This document shows, piece after piece, positions 10,320 through 23,163 of a stretch of DNA of 64,000 bases (the stretch's first letter is position 1; each line of letters starts with the position of its first letter). The position numbers and the translations under genes are program-made. The stretch is from Imbricaverruca yamaguchii. Lineage: Eukaryota > Arthropoda > Thecostraca > Neoverrucidae. The notes beneath the pieces are model-generated. The model saw only the letters and a list, made by a program, of their open reading frames with translations. It did not search any database and had not been told where the DNA came from. The stretch covers positions 231,001 to 295,000 of the forward strand of contig JAOTOL010001206.1 of the NCBI GenBank assembly GCA_034440575.1. Reading direction: 5' to 3'.

Positions 10320-11522
10320 CTGTGAATATTTCGGCGTGCAGTCACATGTTGTCGGCCGCATGCTGGCCTTTGCCATTCTTGATTTGAAGCCAGCTCACGC
10401 ACACACCAGTCTGTTTCAGCAGCGATGTACGAACAGGGAGGAGCGCTGGGCAGCTTCCTTTCAGGTTGCCCGCCTTTTTGCAACACAAAAGTCCGATTTC
10501 CTGCAGGGGTGCCTCTATTGACTAGGGTCTTGTATTCAGTAGAGCTTGTTGCGTGAACCCTGGCCCCGCCACCCGCTCCATCAATTCAAGTCTAACGGCA
10601 TCATTTTGACCGATAATTAAGCGTGCCGCCAAGGCAACGACACGGCCGTCCCGGTGCCTCATCAGGTCAGTTGTCAACTGACCCTCCCAGACGGGCCCAT
10701 GCGACTCGAACCCTGTCTTGTCAAGATAAAGGAGACCAATGCAGACCGGCGCTCTAACATACTGAGATTCCCTCAGAATAATCTTCTCTTGTCTGACTTC
10801 CGGATGAAAATCTTTCGAAGCTGCGTGATAGAATGCGTGTTGATGTGGAAATAGCATGCTTATACGACCACCGATGCCATATCACCAGGTTGTACGTAAT
10901 TTCAATTCCACAGAAATTGTTTTGCAATAGGTCGGACTCATCGCCAGTACGCTGACATCAAAAACTGGAAACGTCAGCTGTGAAACTACACTCATCATTG
11001 CTATTTGTCCAACAATCTGTAGCAACAGGGAGGTCTTATCACACAGCTTCCACGCCAAGGATTTGCTAACAACTCAGTTTTTATCATGCTAAGAATAATT
11101 TACAACTCCGAGGAAATAAGTATCCCTTTACCGAATGGTCTACAGAATAGTCACATGACACAGAGTAAACATATCGTGGTGTCGTGCGCTATCGATGAGC
11201 AAGCATCAGGCAACAGTTGGCTTGTCAGTTTCACTGGTGTGGTGGTGACACTCTAGATGTCATTGGAAACTCCAATGACATTTCAGCGACATCCCGATAA
11301 AAGTAAGGAACGCCCAAGTTGAGACTTGGACCCACTTGCAGCGGGCTCAGCTTTGCTAAAATCTGGTTGGGTCGCCATTCTCTCTGGTATTCACAAGCCG
11401 ACGGAGGCGGTCGTACAACACGCGGCCAAACTGACGTTCTTATTGCATCTTCACTAAAGTCGCATGTCACTATGTCACGTCATCAAGGTTGAACATCACC
11501 AGCTTTGTACTACATGCAAACT
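10320..11522 (-). other. Intron 2 (left part), no other gene seen
   Basis: Start of the intron between exons 2 and 3 (10320-32413, about 22.1 kb). No coding signature recognised in this stretch. Confidence 0.6.
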
Positions 11523-13438
11523 TGTGCTCGACTCGAGTTGAATCGAGAATCGACTCATGAATCAATCAGTTTTCGGTGAGTCGTGAGTTGAATCGATTAT
11601 TCTCCCCAAAGCATATCTTGAGTCGCGAGTTGAATCACATTTTTTAATGAGATGAATCATGAGTCAATAATTTGAATCACAATGAGTCATTTGAGTCTTG
11701 TGACTCAAATGCAAGTTATGAGCAAATGCTATAAAGCATGCATCTTTTTTTTAATAGTATGCCATGACACAAAGCAGGGAGTAAAACACAGTACAATTAT
11801 TCCTGATTAGCATCACAATTGTCAACTTATCAGCTGCCAGCGAGTGGAAAATGAGGGGTAGGTAGGTAGGTACCTACTTAAATTATTTACCCAAAACGGA
11901 TAACAAGAGCTACAAATAAGTATTAATATTAAGCTTCGTATTACCAACCAATATCATGCATGAGTCAATCATAGTGCCATGAACACAGCACAGAAATCGG
12001 ATGTGAATGTGAAGAAATATGGAACCGAAACGGCCCTGCTCTGCAACAGGCATACGCACTGAATCAAATTGTGTCGGTTTGTGTAACAAATAACAAACCC
12101 AAGGTACATTTACTAGAAGGTAAATATAAGTTTTCCTTCAAGTCCTCATGACGTCATTCGAAGTTTTTTAAACTATGGTATCAATTTGGTTGCAGAAGAC
12201 TTTTCTCAAATCGTACGCAATGGCCACTTTAATTTGCTTCCTAGCAAATATATTTGTCTTCCGCTCATCAGGTGAGTTATAATCTTGTCGCATTCAGACA
12301 CGGTTAGATTTGTGCATTGTAATCCGACATGTGGAGAGGAATATTTTGTAGTCATACAGAATGGAGGATGCTTATCTTCAAACCTGATGCATCGTAACTC
12401 AATTTGCATCCATTTCAGTGAATTGTGAGCACTTTTACTCGATCATAGCAGTTTGTTGTCAAAAGTTAACAACTTACGAAATTCAACACCCAGATGAGAA
12501 AACAAGAAATAATTTTCTGTAGAGGATAATGTTCGGAATCCCAAAAATCTAGGATCAGCTTATTTTCTTAAACATGTACCTACCAACCTACATTGACATA
12601 CAGAAGTTGTTGAAAGATCTTTTTCTTAGGCCAGCTAGACCCAAGACATGATGCATTCTTCATTGATTAATCATGTATGGATTATTGATAATGCATGTAT
12701 AATTGAACATTTATGTACTACACCACTGTGATATAGGTATGCCCTCCTGAAACTTGCAACTCAATTCAAACTTTCCTGCCACTGGGGAGAAGAAGCTATG
12801 GCGCACTTAGTCCCCCCTCCGACTGTCCTTTATTCCGCTCTTGAACGAGGGTGACAACTTGAACACGTAAAATGGACGGTAGAGGGAGCCGCCTACCTAT
12901 ATCGGGAACGATCCCTTTATTTTGGAGGCCTTGATGGTGACCCTGACGGAAATTGCACATTGTTAGGCAGGATGATTATTACTGGGTCATTTAGGGTACC
13001 CTTTGCTGAAGCTAAAGTATTGGCCCTTCAATTAGAATACGTCAAATTACCCTATATTGCCGTAAAACATGCGAGATAGCGTGGAGAAAGTCGGTAAAAT
13101 TGAGTGTAAACCAATGGTGAAGGGAAACCTTGAAGCCCGCTTCCAAACCAACTTCGTGGGGGCAACAAACCAACGCAATTTTACTCTGTGGGGATTCCTA
13201 TTTTAGTGTAGAACCTGGGTGGTATGTTGAAGTTAGGTGATGTGTGAGGTATATATGATTCAAGTTGTGCATCATGCTATTAGTATTACGCAGTATTGCG
13301 CACTCATTGCTTTGCATATGGATTGACAACCATTCATTTCATTAATGTTTTGTCAATTACTTTATGCACATGCACATGCATTTATCTGTATATATGCTAT
13401 ATACCAATCATTACAGTGCATGACAAATTATAAATAAA

Positions 13439-13622
13439 GTGAGGTGAAAACAAAGTTATAGCAAAAATAGTATATTCAATAGATGCTTCGATGTTAGAGC
13501 ATCTCCGTTGGTGTCTAAATCAATACTAACTTCCTTCTTTAATCATACACAGATGAAGTTGCGTTGACATCAAACTGTCTGTCAAATCAACTATTTTTGC
13601 TATAACTCTGTTTTCACCTCAC
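13439..13622. repeat. Inverted repeat with 32-bp arms
   Basis: Arms 13439-13470 and 13591-13622 are reverse complements with one mismatch, separated by 120 bp. The left arm starts GTGAGGTGAAAAC and the right arm ends GTTTTCACCTCAC. It could fold into a hairpin. Confidence 0.9.
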
Positions 13623-13681
13623 ATTATATATGTGTATATGTATATATACGTATATATATATATATATATATTCATATACAC

Positions 13682-13744
<63 letters not shown>

Positions 13745-13800
13745 ATATATATATATGTATATAAATATTCATGCATATATACATATATATATATATATAT
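13622..13800. repeat. (TA)n microsatellite with interruptions
   Basis: Mainly TA dinucleotides with occasional GT and CA steps, inside the element at 11523-14003. Confidence 0.95.
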
Positions 13801-14003
13801 AATATTTGGGCAGTTCACCCTGAATCATATGGCCCATGAGTCTGATGCCATTGAGTCGGATCTGAATCCATTAAAATTTCTGTTAGAGTCATGACCTGAA
13901 TCAAATAATTTTGACCTGCTCTGAATCGTGAGTTGAATCGGATCTCAAGATCTATAAGTCAATTGAGTCAAGTAAAAAAACATTTAGTCGAGCACATGTC
14001 TGA

Positions 14004-15724
14004 CTACAGGAACATCTAACGTTCCAAAAAGAGTTAACTTATGCCATAACTTATGCCATAAATATTGAGGTAACATAAAGCCAACGAAGATAAACGATAA
14101 TGAAACCTAATCATGTTCCGATAGGGATCGAAAGCATGGGGCCAGTGGCCAGGTGGTGTACAGAACTATATAAATTCATGTTCGATGATAGAGAGTGAAA
14201 CGAGGAATTTTTACCTAAATATGCAAACGTAAATATGCTTTAATGGTGTGAAGTATATAAACGAAGCAAAAAGATATCACTTCGTTTAGTATTTTCGAAA
14301 AATATAATTATTCAAGACATTTACAAATTTTTAGGCGCCAATACAGTTATGACGCGGCTGCGCCATTCGTGAACTTCTTGTCAGACGCCAACGGATTGGA
14401 GGAAGAAACAGCGATTCAATCGCAGTTCCGCGGCGTTCATCTTTAATTATTCGTCATGTAATGGTGAGTAGCAGGGGAATTTATGGTTCATAGTCCTTGT
14501 CATGGTTATGAAAACAGCTTGGTCGACGTTTTCCAACATACAAAACATCGTCTTGTCCTCATAACCATCCCCTCCTTTTCTAACGATGGCAAGTCATGTG
14601 TGCTTTTTGGCAGAGTTCAAGCTTATTGCTCTGTCATAGCAAATGTTAAAACCGACTGAATCATTGAAAATGCAGTTCCGGATATCACAAACAATAATAC
14701 AATTATTATCTCTAAGTTGAAGTCAGATCATGAAAATATTTGTATTCAATTACATGCAAACAAACTATAAACCAAACCATGATTTTGTTGCATAGTTTAA
14801 ATCGGGCCGATCATGCAATTCTTCGAATAATTATCCATCACATCATGCTATTTGTAGTTCAGCTGCGTATTGTTATGTGATGTTTCACGGTTAATATCCA
14901 AGACTAAGCTTTTGGAATGATGGATGGTTTCCAGAAGCTGAATACATGACTGCTCTTGTAACTTGAGCTTGGAACCTGCACTTAAAAATAGCATGAATTC
15001 CAAAAGGGTATACAGAAACATATATAGGAACATGGCTGGATACATTTGTACTTAACTACAAAGTTGCTTAAGGTCATTTTGAATTCTTGTGATTTATTTT
15101 TCCAATGCAATGCATATGAATGTGGTTAAAGTAATGTGACCACTCATGCCCACTGCAACTGCATACTTTTCAGTTGGCAGAAAAATAACACCAAAAAGGA
15201 GACTTGGAGTTGGGTAATCTAGCATGAAGAATAATGTTAAAAATATATAATAATCCAACCTAACCTACCTAGCCTTCCACATGAGAAAAAAGGTGAAAAA
15301 GAACATGTTTGCACAATATTTTTCTTTAAAATAAAGCTGGTTAGAAACTTATCTCATATAATTTTATCTGTTTTCAAAGAAATGTTATTTTTAAAGGTTA
15401 AGAAATCCAACTGGAAATAAAAACCTAACCTAACCTAACCAAGACAAACTTGACCCCTTTGCCACTTCAAGTAGATCAAATGTGTGTAAAATGTGTCACA
15501 TGCATTCCTGAAGTACAATAATACCCATGACTGAAATCCAGGGAGTTAACCAAAATGGATACAGGCAATTGTCCATTGACATTAATGGCCTCTGGTGGTT
15601 GCCTGGGACTGCCCATAATGAGAGAGTTGTACACGTAGAAGCATGGTTATGTCCCAAATATTATTGCGTCATTTTCTTGCTACAGAGTGCGTTGTGTCCA
15701 CAAAAGAGCCAAGGGGGCATAGTT
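14004..15724. other. AT-rich intronic DNA, no gene recognised
   Basis: No domain-bearing frame. A short run of four CCTAA units at about 15422-15441 resembles the arthropod TTAGG telomere word but is too short to call telomeric. Confidence 0.5.
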
Positions 15725-16700
15725 GTATGTACATATTATTACTATTAGATAGACAAATTATTACCCGGAACGTTGAGTTTTTGAATTATTTATCTAGCTT
15801 TCGAGCAAATAGCGGGTTTGTGTCGACCAACAGGATACAAACAGGTAGCCGCGGTCTTGTAATGCCCAAGTCCGCATCTAGTTTTGATGATATTCCAAAG
15901 ATATTGGTACTGTTAGAGAGCCGAATGGCTGCACCATTGCATGACGGGATGGTTTTTTCTTCTGTGACTTCAACTTCTGAGAAAATAATGGGTTTGTGTT
16001 CACAAGTACGACAAAAACATGATAAGCTTTTACGTTGTAGTACCGGAGTTCGCATGAAAGTTAACCGTATCCCGAATATATTACTACTGTTAGATAGACA
16101 AATATATATATTAATACCAGGTACGGTGAGTTTTTGAACTATGTCTCTAACTTACGAGCAAATATATTGTTTGTGTCAACCAACGTGATAAAGACTGAGT
16201 ATCCTCGTTCTTGTAATGCCCAAGTCCGCGTCTAATTTTGACAATATCCCAACGACATTGGCACTGTTAGAGAGCCAAATACCTGTACCATTGCATGGCA
16301 TGATGGTTTTTCTTCCTGTGGCTTTAACTTCTGAAAAGTAATGGATTTGTGTTCACAAGTACGACACGAACTTGATAAACATTCATTTTGTGATGCCCAA
16401 GTCCGCATCTGATTTTGACCATAGCCAGAAGATGCTAGCACTGCTAGATAGCCAAATAGGTATACTATTCCCCAGTACTATGGGATTTTCAAAATTATGT
16501 CTTAACTTTCGAGCAAATAACGGGTTTATGTGAACAAACACGCAAAGCCAGGCTACGGTCCGAATTTGCAATGCCCAAGTCCGCATCTAATTTTGATCGT
16601 ATCACGATGTTTGTGATACTGGAAGATGGCTAAGTAACTGTATTATTACTCAATGTCATGGTTTTTCTTTAATTTCCTCTATCTCAGCTCACAGGCAAGC
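15725..16700. repeat. 177-bp tandem repeat, about 5.5 copies
   Basis: AATGCCCAAGTCCGC occurs near 15860, 16217, 16394 and 16570. A second landmark, CTGTTAGAGAGCCAAAT and variants, occurs near 15735, 15906, 16084, 16262, 16439 and 16616. The spacing is 170-178 bp. The copies are well diverged. Period and divergence are satellite-like. Confidence 0.85.
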
Positions 16701-18080
16701 ATTTCATCAAGATACAATCACAACAAGCTCCCATAGTGGTAGTTACAAAACCTGCCACTGGTGGCGCTAGTTGACCCGCTGGCCGCTGTCGACTCCTATC
16801 GCATCACTATATACGGAAATTGTTCGGAAAATATGATAACGCAGCTTCTAAATTGCATGCGGACTTCGGGTCAAGCTAAGAAACGTGACTGGTTTGTGCA
16901 TGTGAAGCGTTTTTATTCGCATCACTCTGTCTCGTGTGCCAACCGCCGACAGCTCGCACGGTATTTGTTTGCATTTGAGAATCGAGATGCTGGTAGTTCT
17001 GTTGGTAGATGCTGGTATCCCTGCATGCAAGTTCGTTTCGCCTGGCAGTGACAGCCTCGTGTTTGTCTCGCTCCGCGACAACTGTTTCGCAAATCCAATA
17101 CTTGCCCTTATATTGACTAGGCTGAGTATTAAGCAGTCGGTGACGACTTGAACAACAGTTTCAATAGTTTCTCCAATCCAACAGAAGCAAACACCAGCGC
17201 GATTATGCCTCCAAGTTTCCAGCCACCCGTGAAGGACTACCGTTCAGCGTCTTACAACGCAGTAGTTTCTCACATCACCGACGGTCCAGACCCGACTGGG
17301 TCGAGCCGCACGCGCGCGAGGGTACCAGTTGCTCATGGGGCAAGGGCCCACTGGGCCAACGCCCTGAGATGTCATTGGCCGGCATCACTATCGTACCACA
17401 CCGCGAAGTAGGGGGAGGGAGGGTCTTCACATTCATACACGCTCCCCATGTAATGTATGGCACGATGGTGACATGGCGCAATCAATTTCATGGTCCCATG
17501 GTCACAATTCCATGGTGACACAGCATCTGACGACCGGTCGTCGTCGCCAGTGAGAACGGAAACTTACTTGGCACAACACTCCCGGCCACAGCCGAGAACC
17601 CAGGCGCTAAATGACGATGTCAGCGCGCCGGCCGACAGGCAACGGCTTCCGCTCGAAGCATGCATGACTGGACTCAACGAGTCGATTGTTCATGAGAAGA
17701 CTCGACGAGTGTGGGCACATGGTAGCCGAACGCATTTACCAATATTTCATGGGCGTTAAGATGCGAGTTCACATTTACGAAAATCAGACAGAACATTTTG
17801 TGTCAGTGCTTGCGAAACCGTCTTGCGAAAACTGTCCACCTCCAGGATGACGAATATGGAGACGGATGAGGAGCTGGAGAGGACACTGGACATCGGAGCA
17901 GATCTGCGTCCATGTCCGAAACCGGATCAGGTCCGATGCCGAGTCGGCTTCGGAACGGGCCCGGAGCCGGTCCTGGAACGGGCGGGAGCCGGCGCCGGAG
18001 GCGGTGTCGAGACCGGGTCGCGGCGGACCTTGCGCAAGAGTGGTCAAGCTTCGTCAGCAAGCAGCGTCCCCAGGGAAATA
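16701..18080. other. Intronic DNA, no gene recognised
   Basis: Several short frames, and a GC-rich patch at about 17900-18080 that is open in multiple phases. No family recognised. Confidence 0.45.
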
Positions 18081-18293
18081 CGCTGCCGGAATTAGCACGC
18101 GATTGGAATACGGGTTCACCCATACGATTACACTGTGACCTTTAATTCCCCGATCGCTGGCAGTTGGGACATTTGGTTTCTATCGCAACTGACGAAGAAA
18201 TAGGGCCCTAGGATACGGCCCTAACTGACCAGTCGGCGACCACTCGCCGTCCGAGATGACCTCCGATGAGGCACCACCTTTCCGTGCTGGTGG
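18081..18293. repeat. Direct repeat of ~212 bp, left copy
   Basis: Starts CGCTGCCGGAATTAGC and ends TTTCCGTGCTGGTGG. Repeated at 18783-18993, 702 bp downstream, with few differences. Confidence 0.88.
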
Positions 18294-18531
18294 CAATGAA
18301 TAGTCAGGATATATTACAACACTGCATCACATGTGGAGAAAGTATATTGATTGTGTCCTGACAACGTAGCTACACGATTTCAATGTCATTAAAGTGCTTT
18401 GCAGATGCAATGGAAGCCAAGAAGCCATTTCGTACGTGGTCACGACAAACGTGGGCTATCGGAACTTTCTTGTCCTGACACCAAAGTTTTAAAAAACATC
18501 ATTTTAACATCGCACGACTTCAGCCATGCAT

Positions 18532-18782
18532 GAATGCGCATGTACAACATGGGAAAGTAATTCGGTTATCTTTCCATTTTGCAGATGACAATGTGCAGGA
18601 ATGTCTTGTTGAATCAAACGAAAATGTGAAAAATGAAAATTATATATAAACCACAGTTTTCTTCTGAGTTTCATCTAGCCTTCCTGACAACAATCATTTA
18701 AGTACTGATTTTGATGACGATGGTCACACAGGCCGCTCTGTGCCTTCTGCTGATCTCTTCAGTTCCGCACGTTATGTTTTGA
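18532..18782. repeat. Dispersed repeat, copy 2 (see 5935-6199)
   Basis: Same orientation and near-complete match to copy 1. It lies between the two direct repeats and abuts the right-hand one exactly. Confidence 0.78.
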
Positions 18783-18993
18783 CGCTACCGGAATTAGCGC
18801 GCGATTGGAATACGAGTTCACCCACACGATTGCACTGTGACCTTTAACTCCCCGATCGTTGGCGGTTGGGACACTTGGTCTCTATCGCACCTGACGAAGA
18901 AATAGGACACTAGGATACGGCCCTAAATGACCAGTCGGCGACCACTCGCCGTCCGAGATGACCTCCGATGAGGCACCACCTTTCCGTGGTGGT
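18783..18993. repeat. Direct repeat of ~212 bp, right copy
   Basis: Matches 18081-18293. Its last bases (CCGTGGTGG) run straight into a (GGT)n expansion. Confidence 0.88.
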
Positions 18994-19034
18994 GGTGGTG
19001 GTGGTGGTGGTGGTGGTGGTGGTGATGGTGGTGG
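18987..19034. repeat. (GGT)n microsatellite
   Basis: About fifteen GGT units with one GAT, grown from a GGTGG that is short in the other direct-repeat copy. Confidence 0.95.
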
Positions 19035-19387
19035 GGGATTACGTTCCACTATGATTCGGCTCTAATCTTACCGGTGAGGGGTCAGACTAAGAGTGTCTCA
19101 CTCGTCCTTCCATCCATACGCTCAAATTTAAATGCTCATCTTTATCTCAACATTCATGTCCTTCACCTGGTCCTGCAACACCAACTCTCCCCGTAATTAG
19201 CAGGTAGAACAACTTCCCCTGTTCTCTCATTCAGATCAATTTTATCGGGGCCTGAGTTGCCCCCTCGGCCCGCCTCCGGGGTTGACGGAGTCCTGTAGGC
19301 TGAAATCCCTCTTCACACGGTGCTAATTGTGACGGGGGAACAACACGTCTATTCCGTCACGATATCCCAGTAGGGCCCTTATGTGGT

Positions 19388-21227
19388 GTGGCGCTACGAG
19401 GAGCAGAACAAAGCAAAACAATATATGGCAACCATTACACAAAAGAACACCCGTGTCTCTCCCGTGTAGACCAAACAAAACACAATTCTGCCCCACGTAT
19501 ACTCATTTTTCGAGGAAAATCGATACGATTCGCCTCATTATCATCCTTTCAGAGGAGAGACAGATGTGACCGGTTTGGAAAAATTGTACCCTACGATAAA
19601 TTATTGAATGATGGCGCCTTGGAGGTAGAATTTGCACAGGCAGGAGAGGCGGAGAGCGTATTAAAAATGTTTAATTTTATACAGTGTTCGGAAAAATCTG
19701 AGTAGGTTCCACGAGATTATTCCAATCACCATTGAATCCCACAAAAATACTTCACGAGACATTATCAACTGCTTCGACTTCGGGGAAGTGCTAGAAGGAG
19801 ATTGTGGATCGCTTGTCGGGGAGTGACTGAGCCAAGGAAGATGAAAGCAAGGAGGGGCTCCAAAATGGCTAAAAAATCAACGTGATATTAACTTTCAATA
19901 CCACAGATATTCCGCCTAAAATACGTGTAGATTGCGTCTTTCTAAAAGTCCGTGCTTTCTCCCCAATCTCACAAGATGTTTCAAGTGCAAACAGTTCGGA
20001 TACAAAAGCAAATTCTGTAGGAATCGCCCTACATGTGCCAGCTGCACCTCCCTCGAGCATGCCAGGGAAAACTGCACCTCGGATATCCCGTTTTGTGCGA
20101 ACTGTGGCGCAGGACAGAATACGCACACTTCTTTAAACCGAACTTGCCCGACTTACATCAGAGAGAAAGGCACACTTTATATCAAGCACACAACAACCAT
20201 CGTGTCGCGAAGCAAGAGATCATTGAGAGCAAACTCATCCAAGAATACCTACGAATCTCAAGTTAAAAACAGCATGTACATTTCACAAGATGCATAGTCC
20301 GACGGAGCCTCTGAGTTGATTGCACAATTAACAGCCATTCTTCGCTCGTTTGGAGTACCACCTGTGTCGCAAGTGAGTCATGGTCAACCAAGCCAATGCC
20401 ACACTGATACGACCGAGGTTCCACCATCCACGAGTAACGACCATAATAAGCTCCATCTCGAACAACGCCCGAGAGTGAGGCGTGGACGCTGGTCCAACGG
20501 TCAAAGAGGCCTCCTCGATCCTTTCCGTCCAGTCCCAGCCCCTACCCATCTACTTTGAAATCATCACCTCCCATTCCCCATCCGCCCTCCAACCTACCAT
20601 CATCTCCCACACGTCCCCCACCACATCCAAATCCAGCCTCTCCATCTCCTCCATGCTTGATCCTCCCCATCTCTCAGTCATATCCATCGATGTCCAACCC
20701 ATCTTCAACCTTTCCACACTCACATCCGCCTCAAGTCCGACATCTTCACATTCCACAGCACCATCCAATGAACCGAAATCCTTGCCATCCACATCCATGC
20801 CTCCCACCTCCAACACAACCGTAACCAACACATCTTTTTGCCATCCCTCAGCATCCAAGTTCACCTATCGCTCTCTCCACTGACCTCCAGACACCTCATG
20901 ACAGCCGCATCCACGACTCGACCATCTGGAGTCACGGTACACCCTGGAGCCCCTGACCTGGGAGCACGAAGACGTACAACCCGACGTGATTCCGTTCAAT
21001 CAAGTCCGGAACCCAGAAACCAACTTCCAACCGCAACCCCTCCACCATCACCACCGGCCTTGACCGTGATGGAGCCGCCTGTCACCCCTCCCCCACGTCG
21101 AGCTGATCACCTCCGATTTCCCCCCAGCCTTGAATCATATGACGAAGTGAGCTCCCAGGGGCAGTGTCCCAATCCGAGATTGGCAGCCCTCGGTGACGGC
21201 CGCGTAGCCAATCACCTGAGGAAGTGA
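19388..21227 (+). pseudogene. I-clade LINE ORF1 (gag-like), frameshifted
   Basis: Pieces in several frames. 19388-19705 contains ILIFRGKS and ALEVEFAQ, like the N-terminal region of I-clade gag. 19932-20297 contains the zinc-knuckle array: RCFKCKQFGY, TCASCTSLEHARENC and FCANCG, then TCPTYIREK. 20480-21227 is Pro/Ser/Thr-rich and poorly conserved, as in the linker of such proteins. ORF1 proteins coat the element's RNA. Internal stops and frame changes make it non-functional. Confidence 0.75.
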
Positions 21228-21317
21228 GGTCGAGAACAGAAAATATTGAATTCGTCCTCTTCTCCCCTGTTTTTTTTTCACCTCACAACTCCCACCTTTG
21301 TATATTTAACGTACGAG

Positions 21318-23098
21318 TTTTATTCTCTAATGGAATTCCAGATGTTTGAGAACCAGCCTCAACGATCTCCAAACTATTTTGCACTCACGAGTACCCCTAG
21401 TGGTTTGTCTCCAAGAGACAAAACCTTCTCCAAATGCACATTTCCACCTAAAAAATACTCTGTGTTGCAAAGGGATATTGCTTATCGCACTGTGGCGCAT
21501 GGCGGAGTACTCATTGCCGTCTTTGCAACATTCCATTTTCTATTTCCGAGCTGACTGCAGCTGTCAGTGCTCTGAGGAGTGTGACAGAGGGTTCCGATAC
21601 ATTGCACAATTATATTATCAAACGTCTGCCTACAAAAGCTTTAGAGACACTCCTGAAGTAACTAAATAACATGTGGACTACGAGCACGTTTCCATCTTCG
21701 TGGCAGAGGGGAATGGTAGTGCTTATACGCATGTCAAATAAAATTGGTACGGACCCACTGCGTTATCGCCCCATCTCGTTAACATGCTGGTTATGTAAGT
21801 TGTTTGAAAATAATGGTGCATGTCCGACTAATGCGGCTTTTTAGAACGCAGCAATCTCATGACTGTGTACAGTGACTTTCGAAAACATCGCAGCCTGCTT
21901 GACCGCGTTTTAGCATTATATTCTGTTGTGCACTCTAGTTTTAGGAAGCAATGCGATTACATACAACTGCGATTTTTCATCTGGATATTGACGGAGCATA
22001 TGCTACTGCATGGAAGCACGGCATTCTCAGAAAATTGCACTACTTGGGCATCAGCGGCTTCATAGCATTTTTTCATGAAAATGTTTTAGCTGGCAGAACT
22101 TTCTGTCAGTGTAGGAGGTTACATATCTAGCACATTCCAACAAGTTTATGGAGTTCCGCAGAGAAGTGCCCTGAGTGTTGCATTGTTTGCTATTGCCATC
22201 ATGGAGGTGGCTGTATCCTTGGCAACGTCCGTAGTGAAAGCGCTATTTATGGATGCCAATACCGTGTGGCGTTCTTCGCGCACTGTGCACTCGGTAAAGA
22301 GACAACTGCAGCTTGCTGTTGGGAAGGTGCAGATTTGGTGTGACGAAACAGGCTTCGCTATGTCCACAACGAAGTTCGTTACTGTTCACTTCTGTTTCAA
22401 ACGCTCTTGCATAGATCCGGTGATCATGCTCAACGGAAACCGCATTCCATTCAAACCAACTGTCAAGTTTCTAGGTGTGTGGATTAATCGCCGGTTGACA
22501 ACAACATCCACATCAACAATCTAGCACATAAATGTGCAAGGAGACTGCAGGTGGCAAATACTGTCTGGAGATGCGTGTATGGCGCAGATAGATGTTTTTC
22601 TTCTGATTTACCTATCTTTTGTGTGCTCTAAGATTGACTACGGATGTTTTATTTATGACGGAGCTCGTACCACAACTAAGCGTCGCCTTGATGTGACTTG
22701 ATGCAGCTTTTTGCATTGCTACCGAAAAATATCGTACTTCCCCGGCTGATAGTGTAATGACAGAGGTAGACGAGCTACCTCTTGCGCTGCGCCGTACATC
22801 ATTGGGGACAAGATACACATGTAATATCGCTCAAAACCGAAAGCATTCAGCCCATCAGTGAATATTCTCGGGGACATCAAGCCACGTCAAGGGGCCCATA
22901 TTCAGCATGGTTTGCCGTTCTCCCTTCGTATGGCTTCGACCCTCCGTAACCGTAATATTAGGCCGGGTTGTGCGGCACGCATTATTACGACGAGCACTGC
23001 CCCCATGGCAGGTTGTCTCAGTATAAATTTATGTCACTGTGTCATGTTCAAAGAAAGGGCAGGCAAACCCCAAGGAACTCCGCGCTCTGGCATCATAA

Positions 23099-23163
<65 letters not shown>

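Larger units (their letters stand above)
11523..14003. mobile_element. Element with inverted ends and GAATC/GAGTC-rich subterminal regions
   Basis: The left end reads TGTGCTCGACT near 11523 and the right end is its inverse AGTCGAGCACA near 13990-14000. Both flanks (11523-11720 and 13810-14000) are dense in GAATC, GAGTC and GACTC words, as expected of transposase-binding subterminal repeats. No transposase frame is visible inside, so it would be non-autonomous, about 2.5 kb. I could not find a convincing target-site duplication. Confidence 0.55.

Noticed and set aside
10522..10857. 111-codon minus-strand exon upstream of Ig exon 3
   Set aside because: Exon 2 joins exon 3 directly in the correct phase and this frame has no Ig features.
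15421..15441. Internal telomere (TTAGG)n
   Set aside because: Only about four units; expected by chance in AT-rich DNA of this length with nearby similar words.
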